NCBI RefSeq assembly: GCF_004681125.1
Contig: NZ_SIHO01000002.1
Coordinates: 658,562 to 722,561 of the forward strand
From: Glacieibacterium arshaanense
GTDB lineage: Bacteria > Pseudomonadota > Alphaproteobacteria > Sphingomonadales > Sphingomonadaceae
Direction: 5' to 3'
Length of the DNA: 64,000 nt
Shown here: positions 23,002 to 32,909 of the stretch, piece after piece
Position numbering within the stretch: position 1 is the first letter of the stretch
How the letters are laid out: each line of letters begins with the position of its first letter
Notes under the pieces: generated by a model
The model's input: the letters and a program-made list of their open reading frames with translations, nothing else
The model's database searches: none
Told to the model about the DNA's origin: nothing
Made by a program: the position numbers and the translations under genes

Positions 23002-23711
23002 TGCAGATCGGTCTGCCGCGCCGTCGCAGTTGGCGCGGCTGGTTCTATTTCGCGCATCTGTGGCTCGGCATTTTCGTCGCGCTACAGTTGCTGCTGTGGA
23101 CCGTCAGCGGGCTGGTAATGACCGCCTGGCCGATTGAGACCATCCGCGGGGAACCTCTGCGCCGCGAGGTGATCACGCCCGATTTGCGGAGAGCGGGGCC
23201 CCTGCTGCCGCTCGACCAACTGGTTGCCGCAAGCGCGCGGCCAGTCGACAGCGCCACGTTGGTCAGCCTGCTCGGCGCGCCGGTCTACCGGTTGCAACAG
23301 GGCAAGGACGTCTGGCTGATCGATGCACGCAGCGGGGCGCAGCGCCCGCTGACCGCCCCCGATGCGCTGGCACTGGTGCATGCAGGCACGAAGCTGACCG
23401 GTGCCGCCACCGTCACCCTGCTCGACCCCGCCAACCCGCCGCTCGAACTGCGCCGCAACGTGCCCGGCTGGCGCGTTGCGTTCGCCGATGGCACCCGCGT
23501 CTACGTCGGCGCCGATGGTGCGATCCTGTCGATCCGCACCGGGCTGTGGCGCTTCTATGACTTCTTCTGGGGGCTGCACATCCTTGACCCGGTCGCGCGC
23601 GAGGATACCCACCACCCGCTGCTCATCGGCTCGGCAGTGTTGTCCACCACCAGCGTCATCAGCGGCATCGTGCTGATCTTCGTCTATTTCGGCCGGCGGC
23701 GGCGGCGCTAG
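23001..23711 (+). CDS. PepSY-domain membrane protein
   Basis: A 236-residue protein with one TM helix near the N-terminus (FYFAHLWLGIFVALQLLLWTVSGLVM), a long periplasmic part with two PepSY-like alpha/beta units, and a C-terminal TM helix (GSAVLSTTSVISGIVLIFVYF) ending in poly-Arg. Short PepSY_TM proteins of this type often accompany siderophore receptors or cytochrome systems, but none is here. The ATG at 23001 overlaps the lpdA stop and its TAG abuts the next ATG directly, so it is coupled on both sides to unrelated-looking genes. Confidence 0.8.
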   Translation: MQIGLPRRRSWRGWFYFAHLWLGIFVALQLLLWTVSGLVMTAWPIETIRGEPLRREVITPDLRRAGPLLPLDQLVAASARPVDSATLVSLLGAPVYRLQQGKDVWLIDARSGAQRPLTAPDALALVHAGTKLTGAATVTLLDPANPPLELRRNVPGWRVAFADGTRVYVGADGAILSIRTGLWRFYDFFWGLHILDPVAREDTHHPLLIGSAVLSTTSVISGIVLIFVYFGRRRRR

Positions 23712-24344
23712 ATGGCCCCCGTCGAAATCACCATCGAACAGCTGCGCCCGGCGCTGGTGCTGCTCGACTTCGCCGGCGTCGCGGTGTTCGCATTGACCGG
23801 CGCGCTCGCCGCCGCCCGCGCCAAGCAGACGATCATCACCTTCGCCTTTTTCGCGGCAATCACCGGAATCGGCGGCGGCACGCTGCGCGACCTGCTGATC
23901 GGCGCGCCGGTGTTCTGGGTGCGGCGGCCCGACTATCTGCTGGTGTGCTTCGGCGTCGCCGCACTCGCCTGGGTCATCCACGCCGATCGCTGGCCGCGCC
24001 GCGCCCTCGTCTGGCTCGATGCCATCGGCATGGCGGCATTCGCTGTCGTCGGTGCGGCGAAAACGCTCGGCTTCGGGCTGGCGCCGCTTGTCGCCATCGT
24101 CATGGGGGTGCTGACCGCAACCTTCGGCGGCATCATCCGCGACGTACTCGCCGGCGAGCCGTCGATGCTGCTCGGCCCCGAAATCTACATCTCGGCAGCG
24201 GTCGTCAGCGCCGCCGTCTATGTCGCGTTGACGGTGCTGGGCGTGCCGCTGCTCGCCGCCGGAATACTCGGCGCGCTGTCGGGCTTCGCGCTGCGCGCGG
24301 CGGCGATCAAGTTCAATCTGAAGTTGCCGGGATACAGACGGTAA
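23712..24344 (+). CDS. TRIC/UPF0126 family membrane channel (YadS/YicG-like)
   Basis: A 210-residue, seven-TM protein made of two homologous halves; FFAAITGIGGGTLRDLLIGAPVFWV and VMGVLTATFGGIIRDVLAGEPSML are the paired GGGxxRD motifs of the family. Members are described as trimeric intracellular cation (K+) channels, and some relatives as glycine transporters. It begins at the nucleotide following the PepSY stop. Its TAA stop is the first triplet of a perfect 50-bp palindrome. Confidence 0.88.
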   Translation: MAPVEITIEQLRPALVLLDFAGVAVFALTGALAAARAKQTIITFAFFAAITGIGGGTLRDLLIGAPVFWVRRPDYLLVCFGVAALAWVIHADRWPRRALVWLDAIGMAAFAVVGAAKTLGFGLAPLVAIVMGVLTATFGGIIRDVLAGEPSMLLGPEIYISAAVVSAAVYVALTVLGVPLLAAGILGALSGFALRAAAIKFNLKLPGYRR

Positions 24345-24391
24345 GAGCCTCCGGCGGGCAGGGCCTAGGCCCTGCCCGCCGGAGGCTCTTA
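24342..24391. terminator. Perfect 50-bp palindrome containing both convergent stop codons
   Basis: From 24342 to 24391 the sequence is its own reverse complement with no spacer: each 25-nt arm starts TAAGAGCCTCCGGCGGGCAG and meets at CCTAGG. The first three bases are the TAA of the TRIC gene and the last three, read on the other strand, the TAA of sppA. As RNA either strand gives a very strong hairpin, so it probably acts as a bidirectional transcript end. The arm is nearly identical to a repeat arm found at 51372-51507. Confidence 0.8.
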
Positions 24392-26281
24392 GTCTACCAG
24401 CGCAGCAATTGTTGCGAGCCACCCCGACGGCGCCTTCACCAGCGCCCGTGGCGGCATCAGGCCGGCGCAATCGAGGCAACTGGCCTGCATCGTCGGGCCG
24501 CTGGCGACGGCTTGCGCCTGGGCGAGGCCGCCGAGGATGCGCGCCTGATCGACGCGTGCCAACCGCGCGTACGGGTCGCGGATTGCGGCTTGCTGGCTCA
24601 TGTCTTCTTCTTCCTCGCCGAACAGGCTGCTCAGGATTTCGAACGGCAATGAAGGCCGGCGTTCGATATCGACGGTGCGGACGTCGGCGGGCAGTTGCGC
24701 ACGGCGGGCGGCGGCAGCGACCGCGGCATCGAGGCCGCCGAGGCTGTCGACGAGACCCAGGTCCTTGGCGGTCGAGCCGGCCCAGACGCGGCCCTGGCCG
24801 ATTTCATCGACGCGTTCGACGGGCAGTTTGCGCGCGGCTGACACCAGTCCGGTGAAGCGGCGGTAGATGTCTTCGACCGAGGCTTGCAGCAGCAGCTTGG
24901 TGTCGGGGGACAGCCCGCGCAGGATGTCGGGCGCGCCGGTGTAGGGCGTCGATTTGACGCCGTCGGCGCCGATACCGACGCGGTCGAGCAGGCGGTTGAA
25001 GCTCGGGATCACCGCGAACACGCCGATCGAGCCGGTGATCGTCGAAGGCTCGGCGATGATTTCGTCGGCGGCGGTGCCGACCCAGTAGCCGCCGCTGGCA
25101 GCGACTGGCCCAAAGCTGGCGACGATCGGTAGCTTGCGGGCTTTCGCCTGCAGCAGCGCCTCGCGGATGCGTTCGGAGGCCATGACTGAGCCGCCAGGCG
25201 AGTCGATGCGCACGACCAGTGCCTTGATGTCGGTGTCGTTCAGCGCGCGGTCGATTTGGCGGGCAATGGTGTCGCCGCCCGCGGTGCCGGCGGGCGCGAA
25301 GCCGTCGACGATATCGCCCGCGACATAGACGATGCCGACCGCGTCGCCGGACTTTTTGGTCAGGTCGGCGGTCGCCGACAGGTAGCGCGACAGCGAGATG
25401 CCGTTGAAACTGGCGATGCTGTCGTCTTCGCCCTCGCCGTATTGCTTGCGCAGCGTGCCGTAGAAATCTTCGGGGCTGCCGAGGCGGTCGACGAGGCCGG
25501 CGGCAAGCGCCGTCTGCGACAGGCTGCCGCCGGCGGCTTTCACCCGCGCCGGCAGGTCGGCGAGCAGCGCCGGCAGGTCGACCTTGGGGCGGACCTTCGA
25601 CACATCGGCGCGGTAGCTCGTCCACAGCGTATCGACGAGCGCCTGCGACGCGGCCTTCGATTCGGGCGAGGCCTCGCTGCGCGTGAACGGTTCGACGGCA
25701 GATTTATAGGTGCCGACGCGGAAGACGTTGATATCGACATCGAGCTTGTCGAGCGCCTTTTTGAAATACAGGTTGGTGCCGCCGGGGCCGGTGAGCAGTA
25801 CGCCGCCGAGCGGGTTGAGCCAGATCTGGCTGGCGTGTGCCGCTAGGTAATAGCTGTCATCGGTATAGGCGGTCGAATAGGCGACCACTGGCTTGCCGGC
25901 GGCGCGCAGCGCGGTCAGCGCGCGGCCGATGGCTTGCAGATTGGCCTGGCCGCCACCAGTGAAGGCATCAAGTTCGAGCACGACCGCCTTGATGCGCGTG
26001 TCGGTCTTGGCGCGGTCGAGCGCCATCAGTACGTTGCGGACTTCGATCTGCCGTGCCGCATCGCCGCCACCGGCGATCGAGGCGAGCAGCGAGCGTTCAT
26101 TGGCCTGGTCGACAATCTGGCCGTCGAGCGCCAGCACCAGCGCCGCATCGGTCGGCACCGTCGCGGGCGGGCCGCCGCGCATCAGCGCCCATACACCGGC
26201 AAAGAAGACCAGCAGCAGGATCAGCGCCAGCGCATCTTTGACGCCGACAAGGAAGTGCCAGATTTTGCGGAGCACGTTCAT
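24389..26281 (-). CDS. sppA: Signal peptide peptidase SppA, 67-kDa type
   Basis: A 630-residue membrane-anchored serine protease that degrades signal peptides left in the inner membrane. The N-terminal anchor (ALALILLLVFFAGVWALM) is followed by two tandem S49 domains. The general-base Lys is in GTYKSAVEPFTR at about 193 and the nucleophile Ser in GPVAASGGYW at about 396, split between the two halves as in the E. coli enzyme. The C-terminal ~60 residues form an extra tail. The stop lies inside the 50-bp palindrome. Confidence 0.94.
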   Translation of the reverse strand: MNVLRKIWHFLVGVKDALALILLLVFFAGVWALMRGGPPATVPTDAALVLALDGQIVDQANERSLLASIAGGGDAARQIEVRNVLMALDRAKTDTRIKAVVLELDAFTGGGQANLQAIGRALTALRAAGKPVVAYSTAYTDDSYYLAAHASQIWLNPLGGVLLTGPGGTNLYFKKALDKLDVDINVFRVGTYKSAVEPFTRSEASPESKAASQALVDTLWTSYRADVSKVRPKVDLPALLADLPARVKAAGGSLSQTALAAGLVDRLGSPEDFYGTLRKQYGEGEDDSIASFNGISLSRYLSATADLTKKSGDAVGIVYVAGDIVDGFAPAGTAGGDTIARQIDRALNDTDIKALVVRIDSPGGSVMASERIREALLQAKARKLPIVASFGPVAASGGYWVGTAADEIIAEPSTITGSIGVFAVIPSFNRLLDRVGIGADGVKSTPYTGAPDILRGLSPDTKLLLQASVEDIYRRFTGLVSAARKLPVERVDEIGQGRVWAGSTAKDLGLVDSLGGLDAAVAAAARRAQLPADVRTVDIERRPSLPFEILSSLFGEEEEDMSQQAAIRDPYARLARVDQARILGGLAQAQAVASGPTMQASCLDCAGLMPPRALVKAPSGWLATIAALVD

Positions 26282-26372
26282 GGTCGGGCTTTCGGGTCGG
26301 GGATCATCAGGCAGCTATACAGGCGTCGCCACAGTGCGCCAACCTTGGCTCTGCAAAGAAGCTGGGGCCCCA

Positions 26373-26407
26373 CAAACAAAAGTCGCGGCCGGTTGCCCGG
26401 CCGCGAC
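26373..26407 (-). terminator. Intrinsic terminator of the DUF2853-OmpA gene
   Basis: On the minus strand an 11-bp perfect stem (GTCGCGGCCGG / CCGGCCGCGAC, loop 4 nt) at 26382-26407 is followed by TTTTGTTT. It lies 42 nt after the stop of the minus-strand gene ending at 26450 and before sppA, giving a textbook Rho-independent end. Confidence 0.85.
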
Positions 26408-26449
26408 CCATTGCTTCAGTCCATTGCTCAGGCGTTGCCGCCTTAAGCG

Positions 26450-27406
26450 CTATTGTGCGTCCACAACCGTGATATCGACGCGGCGGGCACGGGCCAGCGA
26501 GTCGGTGTCATCGGTGGTGTCGACCGGCTTGACCAGCACGATCGCGTCTGCCGGCACGCCCAGCTTGACGAGCGCGTCGCGGACCGCGAAGGCGCGGTTC
26601 TTCGACAGCTCGGCGTTCATCGCTGCGTCGCCGCGCGGGTCGTTATAGCCCGATACCTGCAGCTTGCTGCCGGCGTGGTCGGCCGCGTACTTGCGCACGG
26701 CTTCGGTGCGTGCATCGAAGTTGGGATAGATGTCGGTCTTGGCGGTATCGAAATACACCGAAACTTCCGGCTTGCCTTCGACTTCCTGCGCCGTAATGCC
26801 GGCGCCGTCGGGGACGGCTTCGACCGGTGCAGCTGCAGGCGCTGCCGGCACCACGGCTTCGGTGACTTCCGCCACGACGACCGGCTCGGGCTTCGGACGC
26901 AACAGCCACCACAGCAGGCCGGCGAGTGCCAGCAAGCCGAGCAACCACCACAGCCAGCGCATGCTGCCGCCGGCTTCGGCGACTTCGGGGACGGCGGCGA
27001 GCGGTGCGACGCGCGGTGCAGCGACCGGCTCGGCAACGGCGGCGGCAACCGGTGCTGCGACGGCTGCTGCGACCGGTGCGGCAACGGCACCGAAGATGCC
27101 GAGTTTGCCGAAGGCTTCGGCGAGCAGATAGTAAACCGTCACACGGTTCTTGGTGTGATCGGCCTTCATGCGCTCGCCGACTTTGGCGATGGCGGCGTCG
27201 ATCACCGAGTCGGGATCGGTGATGCCGAGTTTCTTCTTGCAATAGCTTTCGCGCACCAGGTCGGTTTCGGCAGTGTCGGTGAACGACACCAGCGAAGAGT
27301 CGCGGTTGCGCAGCGCAATGCCGCAATGGCGCACGATGGCGGCGATGACATTGTCATCCGCATCCGGTGCGTATTTCTTGACGTCGATTGACCAATCTTC
27401 AGCCAT
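26450..27406 (-). CDS. DUF2853 and OmpA-like domain fusion protein
   Basis: A 318-residue protein. Residues 1-105 (MAEDWSIDVKKYAPDADDNV, CKKKLGITDPDSVIDAAIAKVGERMKADHTKNRVTVYYLLAE) form a DUF2853 domain; then a repeated Ala/Val/Pro linker, one TM helix at about 148-168 (MRWLWWLLGLLALAGLLWWLL), and a C-terminal OmpA-like domain with VSVYFDTAKTDIYPN and the peptidoglycan-contact region LQVSGYNDPRGDAAMNAELSKNRAFAVRDAL. No signal peptide, so the DUF2853 part should be cytoplasmic and the OmpA part periplasmic. ATG 27406 has GGGAG upstream. Monocistronic, with its own terminator; role unknown. Confidence 0.85.
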   Translation of the reverse strand: MAEDWSIDVKKYAPDADDNVIAAIVRHCGIALRNRDSSLVSFTDTAETDLVRESYCKKKLGITDPDSVIDAAIAKVGERMKADHTKNRVTVYYLLAEAFGKLGIFGAVAAPVAAAVAAPVAAAVAEPVAAPRVAPLAAVPEVAEAGGSMRWLWWLLGLLALAGLLWWLLRPKPEPVVVAEVTEAVVPAAPAAAPVEAVPDGAGITAQEVEGKPEVSVYFDTAKTDIYPNFDARTEAVRKYAADHAGSKLQVSGYNDPRGDAAMNAELSKNRAFAVRDALVKLGVPADAIVLVKPVDTTDDTDSLARARRVDITVVDAQ

Positions 27407-27613
27407 AATCGCCACTCCCTTGTTGATTTGGCGAAGACCGCCTTTACGGCGGGACGCCCGTGAAAAAGCCCAGCGCATGTTAACCGCAAAGTCAGCAAGC
27501 ACAAGATAGAACGTCAACTGCGACGCAGAAGCGTTTTGCGCTATCCGACAGGCGTGCCCGCCGGCGCATTTGCCAGGCGTAGCGCTGACATCGAAAATTC
27601 ATCGATCCTGCCC

Positions 27614-27642
27614 TTGACGCTTCCGACGCCGGGTACCATATG
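27614..27642 (+). promoter_or_regulatory. Candidate groESL promoter
   Basis: TTGACG at 27614-27619 and CATATG at 27637-27642 with a 17-nt spacer would place the transcription start just ahead of the CIRCE element. The -10 match is poor, so the assignment is tentative. The remaining part of the 306-nt gap (27407-27613) shows no coding potential or other clear structure. Confidence 0.35.
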
Positions 27643-27652
27643 CGCCGGGTCG

Positions 27653-27679
27653 TTAGCACTCGCCGTTGCTGAGTGCTAA
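27653..27679 (+). promoter_or_regulatory. CIRCE operator (HrcA site)
   Basis: TTAGCACTC, a 9-nt spacer, then GAGTGCTAA: an exact match to the CIRCE inverted repeat bound by the HrcA repressor, 33 nt upstream of the groES ATG. It predicts heat-shock derepression of groESL through HrcA; hrcA itself is not in the window. Confidence 0.97.
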
Positions 27680-27712
27680 CGCAGCCATTCGTAACACAAA
27701 GAGGAAGCTCAC

Positions 27713-28003
27713 ATGAAATTCCGTCCGCTGCACGACCGCGTGCTCGTTCGCCGCATCGAAGCCGAAGCCAAGACCGCTGGCGGCATCATCATCCCCGACA
27801 CCGCCAAGGAAAAGCCGCAGGAAGGCGTGATCGTCGCTGCCGGTGCCGGCGCACGTGGCGATGACGGCAAGGTCAACGCGCTCGACGTCAAGGCCGGCGA
27901 CAAGATCCTGTTCGGCAAGTGGTCGGGCACCGAGATCAAGGTCGACGGCGAAGACCTGCTGATCATGAAGGAAAGCGACGTCCTCGGCATCATCGAAGGC
28001 TAA
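27713..28003 (+). CDS. groES: Co-chaperonin GroES
   Basis: A 96-residue 10-kDa chaperonin that caps Gro[40 protein letters not shown] contains the mobile loop, and [33 protein letters not shown] the C-terminal barrel. AGAGGAAG gives a good SD. Under CIRCE control with groEL 60 nt downstream. Confidence 0.98.
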   Translation: MKFRPLHDRVLVRRIEAEAKTAGGIIIPDTAKEKPQEGVIVAAGAGARGDDGKVNALDVKAGDKILFGKWSGTEIKVDGEDLLIMKESDVLGIIEG

Positions 28004-28018
28004 GCCTTCGTCGCCTGA

Positions 28019-29722
<1,704 letters not shown>

Positions 29723-29749
29723 GTCCCGCACACCCCACGCCTACAAATC

Positions 29750-29782
29750 GGGCCGCGTTCCTTCGGGAACGCGGCCCTTTTT
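29750..29782 (+). terminator. Intrinsic terminator of groESL
   Basis: GGGCCGCGTTCC and GGAACGCGGCCC form a 12-bp perfect stem closed by a TTCG tetraloop, followed by TTTTT. It is 27 nt past the groEL stop. Confidence 0.95.
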
Positions 29783-29828
29783 CTTGAAATGCACGACAAC
29801 ACTGATTCAATCGGGTGCTGGCGTCACG

Positions 29829-29848
29829 CCTGCCCGCCGGCGGCCCTT
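29829..29848. repeat. Fragment of the GCCTCCGGCGGGCAG repeat family
   Basis: CTGCCCGCCGGCGGCCCTT (29830-29848) differs by one base from the core of the repeat arms at 51372-51507 (CTGCCCGCCGGAGGCCCTT). It is a single arm with no partner nearby, in the gap after groEL. Confidence 0.5.
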
Positions 29849-29869
29849 GAAGGACCTTCTATTCCGGTA

Positions 29870-30046
29870 CTATTTCGCTTTTGCGGGCTTGCTCGCGGCG
29901 GCAGCCTGCGCGGCATCGACATCGGCGACGGCCTTGCGGACCATCGCGCCCTCGGCGGATTTGTCGTCGACCGAGCCGGGTTCAGGGGCTTTGTTGCAGC
30001 CAGCGAGCGCGAGCAACAGGACGGTGGCAACGGGCAGCAACTTCAT
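29870..30046 (-). CDS. Small lipoprotein (58 aa)
   Basis: A 58-codon gene starting at an ATG at 30046 and ending TAG at 29870. The product has a lipoprotein signal peptide, MKLLPVATVLLLALAGC with lipobox LAGC and the acylated Cys at 17, then a short hydrophilic, Ala/Lys-rich tail (NKAPEPGSVDDKSAEG... ending KPAKAK). No known domain. It begins 11 nt after the mlaA stop, so it is probably co-transcribed with mlaA and may work at the outer membrane with it; that is inference from position. Confidence 0.78.
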   Translation of the reverse strand: MKLLPVATVLLLALAGCNKAPEPGSVDDKSAEGAMVRKAVADVDAAQAAAASKPAKAK

Positions 30047-30057
30047 GCGCGTGTCCT

Positions 30058-30876
30058 TCAGGGCTGCTGGGTCGGTTTGGGCGCGTCGACGGGCTTGGGC
30101 TGCGGCGTTGCGCCCGGCGCCAGCGGTGCATCCTCGACCGGCGCATCCTCGTCATCGGGCATCGGTATCCCGCTCCAGATCTGTGCCTTGCGCCGCGACA
30201 GATAGGCAGCACGCACCGTCGCATACTCATCGAGACTGTCGGCGAGCGCCTGGTCGGCGCCGGCTTCGATCAGCTCGGCACGGGTGACGGTGGCCTTGGC
30301 GCCGAAGATGCCGATCGTCCAGTACGGGCCGATCGTGCTCAGCGCGTTGCGGATCATGTCGGCGGGGTCGAGCACGATGTCGGCGCCGAGCCCGGCGAAA
30401 TCGAGCAGCGTGCGCGGCCCGAAAATCGGGAACATCATGTACGGGCCCGACGGGATGCCCCAATAGGCAAAGGTTTGGCCGAAATCTTCCTTTTCGCGCG
30501 GGCGGCCCATGTCGGTGGCATGGTCAGCGAGGCCACCGACGCCCAAGGTGCTGTTGATGATGAACCGGTCGAGCGTGCGGAACGCCTGGCTGACCTTGCC
30601 CTGCAGCACCGCGTTGGCGAACGACAGCGGTTCGAGATAGTTGTCATAGGCGTTGCCGATGCCGCGCCGGGCTGCTGCCGGCACGACCGCGCGGTAGCCC
30701 TGCGCCAGCGGTTTGAACGCGTATTTGTCGGCACGCTTGTTGAATTTGTAGATCTGCCGGTTCGTCGATTCCCACGGGTCGGCCTCGGCACGCGCCATGC
30801 TGCCCGGCCGCGGCGTTGCGCAGGCGCCGACCAGCACCAGCGAGAGCGCGGCGATCGAGGCGGGAATCAGGCGCAT
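30058..30876 (-). CDS. mlaA: MlaA (VacJ) family outer-membrane lipoprotein
   Basis: A 272-residue lipoprotein: signal peptide MRLIPASIAALSLVLVGAC with the lipobox Cys at 19, then the VacJ domain with DPWESTNRQIYKFNKRADKYAFKPLAQGYR, RTLDRFIINSTLGVGGLADHA, GIPSGPYMMFPIFGPRTLLDFAG and a Pro-rich C-terminal tail. MlaA forms the outer-membrane channel that removes surface phospholipids for retrograde transport. No mlaBCDEF genes are present here. I start at the ATG at 30876; the upstream open frame lacks a signal peptide. Divergent from the ArsR-type regulator. Confidence 0.94.
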   Translation of the reverse strand: MRLIPASIAALSLVLVGACATPRPGSMARAEADPWESTNRQIYKFNKRADKYAFKPLAQGYRAVVPAAARRGIGNAYDNYLEPLSFANAVLQGKVSQAFRTLDRFIINSTLGVGGLADHATDMGRPREKEDFGQTFAYWGIPSGPYMMFPIFGPRTLLDFAGLGADIVLDPADMIRNALSTIGPYWTIGIFGAKATVTRAELIEAGADQALADSLDEYATVRAAYLSRRKAQIWSGIPMPDDEDAPVEDAPLAPGATPQPKPVDAPKPTQQP

Positions 30877-30967
30877 CAAAACCCTTTGGAAACGTTTATG
30901 CTGCGGTGCCACAGCCGCGCTGGAACAGCAAGTACGACCCCTGCCGGCGTGATGCGCAATTGACCGC

Positions 30968-30987
30968 ATATAAAGATATGTTTATAT
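30968..30987 (+). promoter_or_regulatory. Palindromic operator upstream of the sahR-like/metF/metH operon
   Basis: ATATAAAGATATGTTTATAT is a near-perfect 20-bp palindrome (arms ATATAAA / TTTATAT, centre GATATG), ending 9 nt before the ATG of the ArsR-methyltransferase gene. AT-rich palindromes of this form are typical ArsR-family targets and resemble what has been described for SahR, so it is probably an autoregulatory site controlling the methionine genes. Confidence 0.7.
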
Positions 30988-30996
30988 CCCGCCGCG

Positions 30997-31980
30997 ATGC
31001 AAACCGCGCTCGCCATATTCCGTGCCTTAGCCGATCCGACGCGGTTGCGCATGCTTTTGCTGGTGCGCGCCATGGAGCTGTCGGTGGGCGAACTCGCTGC
31101 CGTGCTGCGCCAGAGCCAGCCGCGCGTGTCGCGCCATGTCCGCATCCTCGCCGATGCCGGGCTGCTGCGCCGTTACAAGGAAGGCGCCTGGGTCTTCGTG
31201 CGGTTGGGCGACGCAGCCCTGACGGCGCCGGTGTGCACGGCGCTTGACGCATTGATGATTGGCGACGGGAGTTTCGCTGCCGCCGACCGCGCTCGCCTGA
31301 CCGAAGTGCGCGCCGAGCGCGTCGCCGCCGCCAACGCCTATTTTGCCGCGCACGCCGACCAATGGGACGACATCCGCTCGCTGCATATCGCCGAGGATGT
31401 CGTCGAAAGCGCGATGCAAGCCGCACTCGGCGACCGGCCGGTCGGACGGCTGCTCGATATCGGCACCGGCACCGGCCGCATCATCGAACTGTTCGGCACG
31501 CGCGCCGCCAGCGCCATCGGCATCGACCGCTCGCCCGACATGTTGCGACTGGCGCGTGGCAAGCTCGAAGCTGCCGGGCTCGCCGATTGCGAGGTTCGCC
31601 AGGCCGACATGTATGCATTGCCGCGTCCCGATGGCTCCGCCGATACCGTGGTGCTGCACCAGGTGCTGCATTATGCGCAGACGCCGGCGCTAGCGGTGGC
31701 CGAAGCCGCGCGCGTGCTGTCGCCGGGCGGCCGGCTGCTCATCGTTGATTTCGCCCCGCATGCCCGCGAGGAACTGCGCACCCGCCACGCCCATGCCCGG
31801 CTCGGCTTTGAAGACGCGCAGGTCTGCGACTGGATGGCGGCGGCGGGGCTGGCGCCGCGCGTCGTCGAACATCTGCGCGGCGGGGCTACCGAGGCACTGA
31901 CAGTGACACTGTGGCTCGGCGAGCGGCCCGGGGCTACCGCGACCAAGCCCCGTAATCAGGATCGAAAGGACGCCGCATGA
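30997..31980 (+). CDS. ArsR-type regulator fused to a SAM-methyltransferase domain (SahR-like)
   Basis: A 327-residue two-domain protein. Residues 1-75 are an ArsR winged helix (ALADPTRLRMLLLVRAMELSVGELA, RQSQPRVSRHVRILADAGLLRRYKEG as the recognition helix region). Residues about 125-310 are a class I methyltransferase fold with RLLDIGTGTGRIIEL (motif I, 151-165). This architecture matches SahR, an S-adenosylhomocysteine-sensing repressor of methionine genes, where the second domain is a ligand sensor. It leads metF and metH by 4-nt overlaps, which supports that role. A real methyltransferase activity is not excluded. Confidence 0.88.
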   Translation: MQTALAIFRALADPTRLRMLLLVRAMELSVGELAAVLRQSQPRVSRHVRILADAGLLRRYKEGAWVFVRLGDAALTAPVCTALDALMIGDGSFAAADRARLTEVRAERVAAANAYFAAHADQWDDIRSLHIAEDVVESAMQAALGDRPVGRLLDIGTGTGRIIELFGTRAASAIGIDRSPDMLRLARGKLEAAGLADCEVRQADMYALPRPDGSADTVVLHQVLHYAQTPALAVAEAARVLSPGGRLLIVDFAPHAREELRTRHAHARLGFEDAQVCDWMAAAGLAPRVVEHLRGGATEALTVTLWLGERPGATATKPRNQDRKDAA

Positions 31981-32909
31981 CGCTGACCCAGGCCGAGAAA
32001 TACGAAGCGGCCCGCGCCCACGGTACGCCGCTGTTCGCCGATCTGCCCGGCGACATCGATATCAGCTTCGAATTCTTCCCGCCCAAGACGCCGGCGATGG
32101 AAACGACGCTATGGGAGTCGGTACAGACGCTGGCGCCGCTCAGCCCGCGCTTTGTTTCGGTAACCTACGGCGCCGGCGGCTCGACGCGCGAGCGCACGCA
32201 CGCCACCGTCGAACGCATCGCGCGCGAAACCGACATCAAGCCCGCCGCACACCTGACTTGTGTCGATGCGTCGCGCGAAGAAATCGATGCGATTGCCCGC
32301 GGCTATTGGGATGCCGGCGTCCGCCACATCGTGGCGCTGCGGGGTGACCCGCCGCGCGCCGGCGAAAAGTTTGTCGCGCGTCCCGATGGCTATGCCAGTG
32401 CAGCCGAACTGGTCGAAGGCCTGAAGCGCGTCGCCGACTTCGAACTGTCGGTCAGCGCCTATCCCGAGCGCCACCCCGACGCCGCGACCGCGACCGCCGA
32501 CATTGAAAATTTGAAGCGCAAGATCGATGCTGGTGCGGTGCGTGGCATCAGCCAGTTCTTCTTCGAACCCGACACCTTCTTCCGCTTCCGCGACGCCGCC
32601 GCTGCCGCCGGCATCACCGCCGAACTGGTGCCGGGCATCCTGCCGGTCAGCAACTTCGCCATGCTGAAGAAGATGGCGGCGAGCTGCGCCACTCACATCC
32701 CCGACTGGATGGGGCGGCTGTTCGAAGGGCTCGATGACAAGCCCGCCGCGCGCCAGCTCGTCGCTGCGACCGTTGCCGCCGAACAGTGCCGGCGGCTCTA
32801 TGCCGGCGGCGTCCGCCAGTTCCATTTCTACACGCTAAACCGCGCCGAGCTCGCCTATGCGATCAGTCACATGCTCGGTGTGCGCCCGAAAGTGAGTGAA
32901 GGCCAATGA
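31977..32909 (+). CDS. metF: Methylenetetrahydrofolate reductase
   Basis: A 310-residue FAD-dependent TIM-barrel enzyme making 5-methyl-THF for methionine synthesis. DISFEFFPPKTPAMETTLWE is the N-terminal strand with the catalytic Glu, RFVSVTYGAGGSTRERTH the folate region, VALRGDPP the FAD site, and RGISQFFFEPDTFFRF and FHFYTLNRAELAYAIS later conserved blocks. It overlaps the regulator by ATGA and overlaps the first metH gene by ATGA at its end. Supplies the methyl donor for the split MetH encoded next. Confidence 0.96.
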   Translation: MTLTQAEKYEAARAHGTPLFADLPGDIDISFEFFPPKTPAMETTLWESVQTLAPLSPRFVSVTYGAGGSTRERTHATVERIARETDIKPAAHLTCVDASREEIDAIARGYWDAGVRHIVALRGDPPRAGEKFVARPDGYASAAELVEGLKRVADFELSVSAYPERHPDAATATADIENLKRKIDAGAVRGISQFFFEPDTFFRFRDAAAAAGITAELVPGILPVSNFAMLKKMAASCATHIPDWMGRLFEGLDDKPAARQLVAATVAAEQCRRLYAGGVRQFHFYTLNRAELAYAISHMLGVRPKVSEGQ

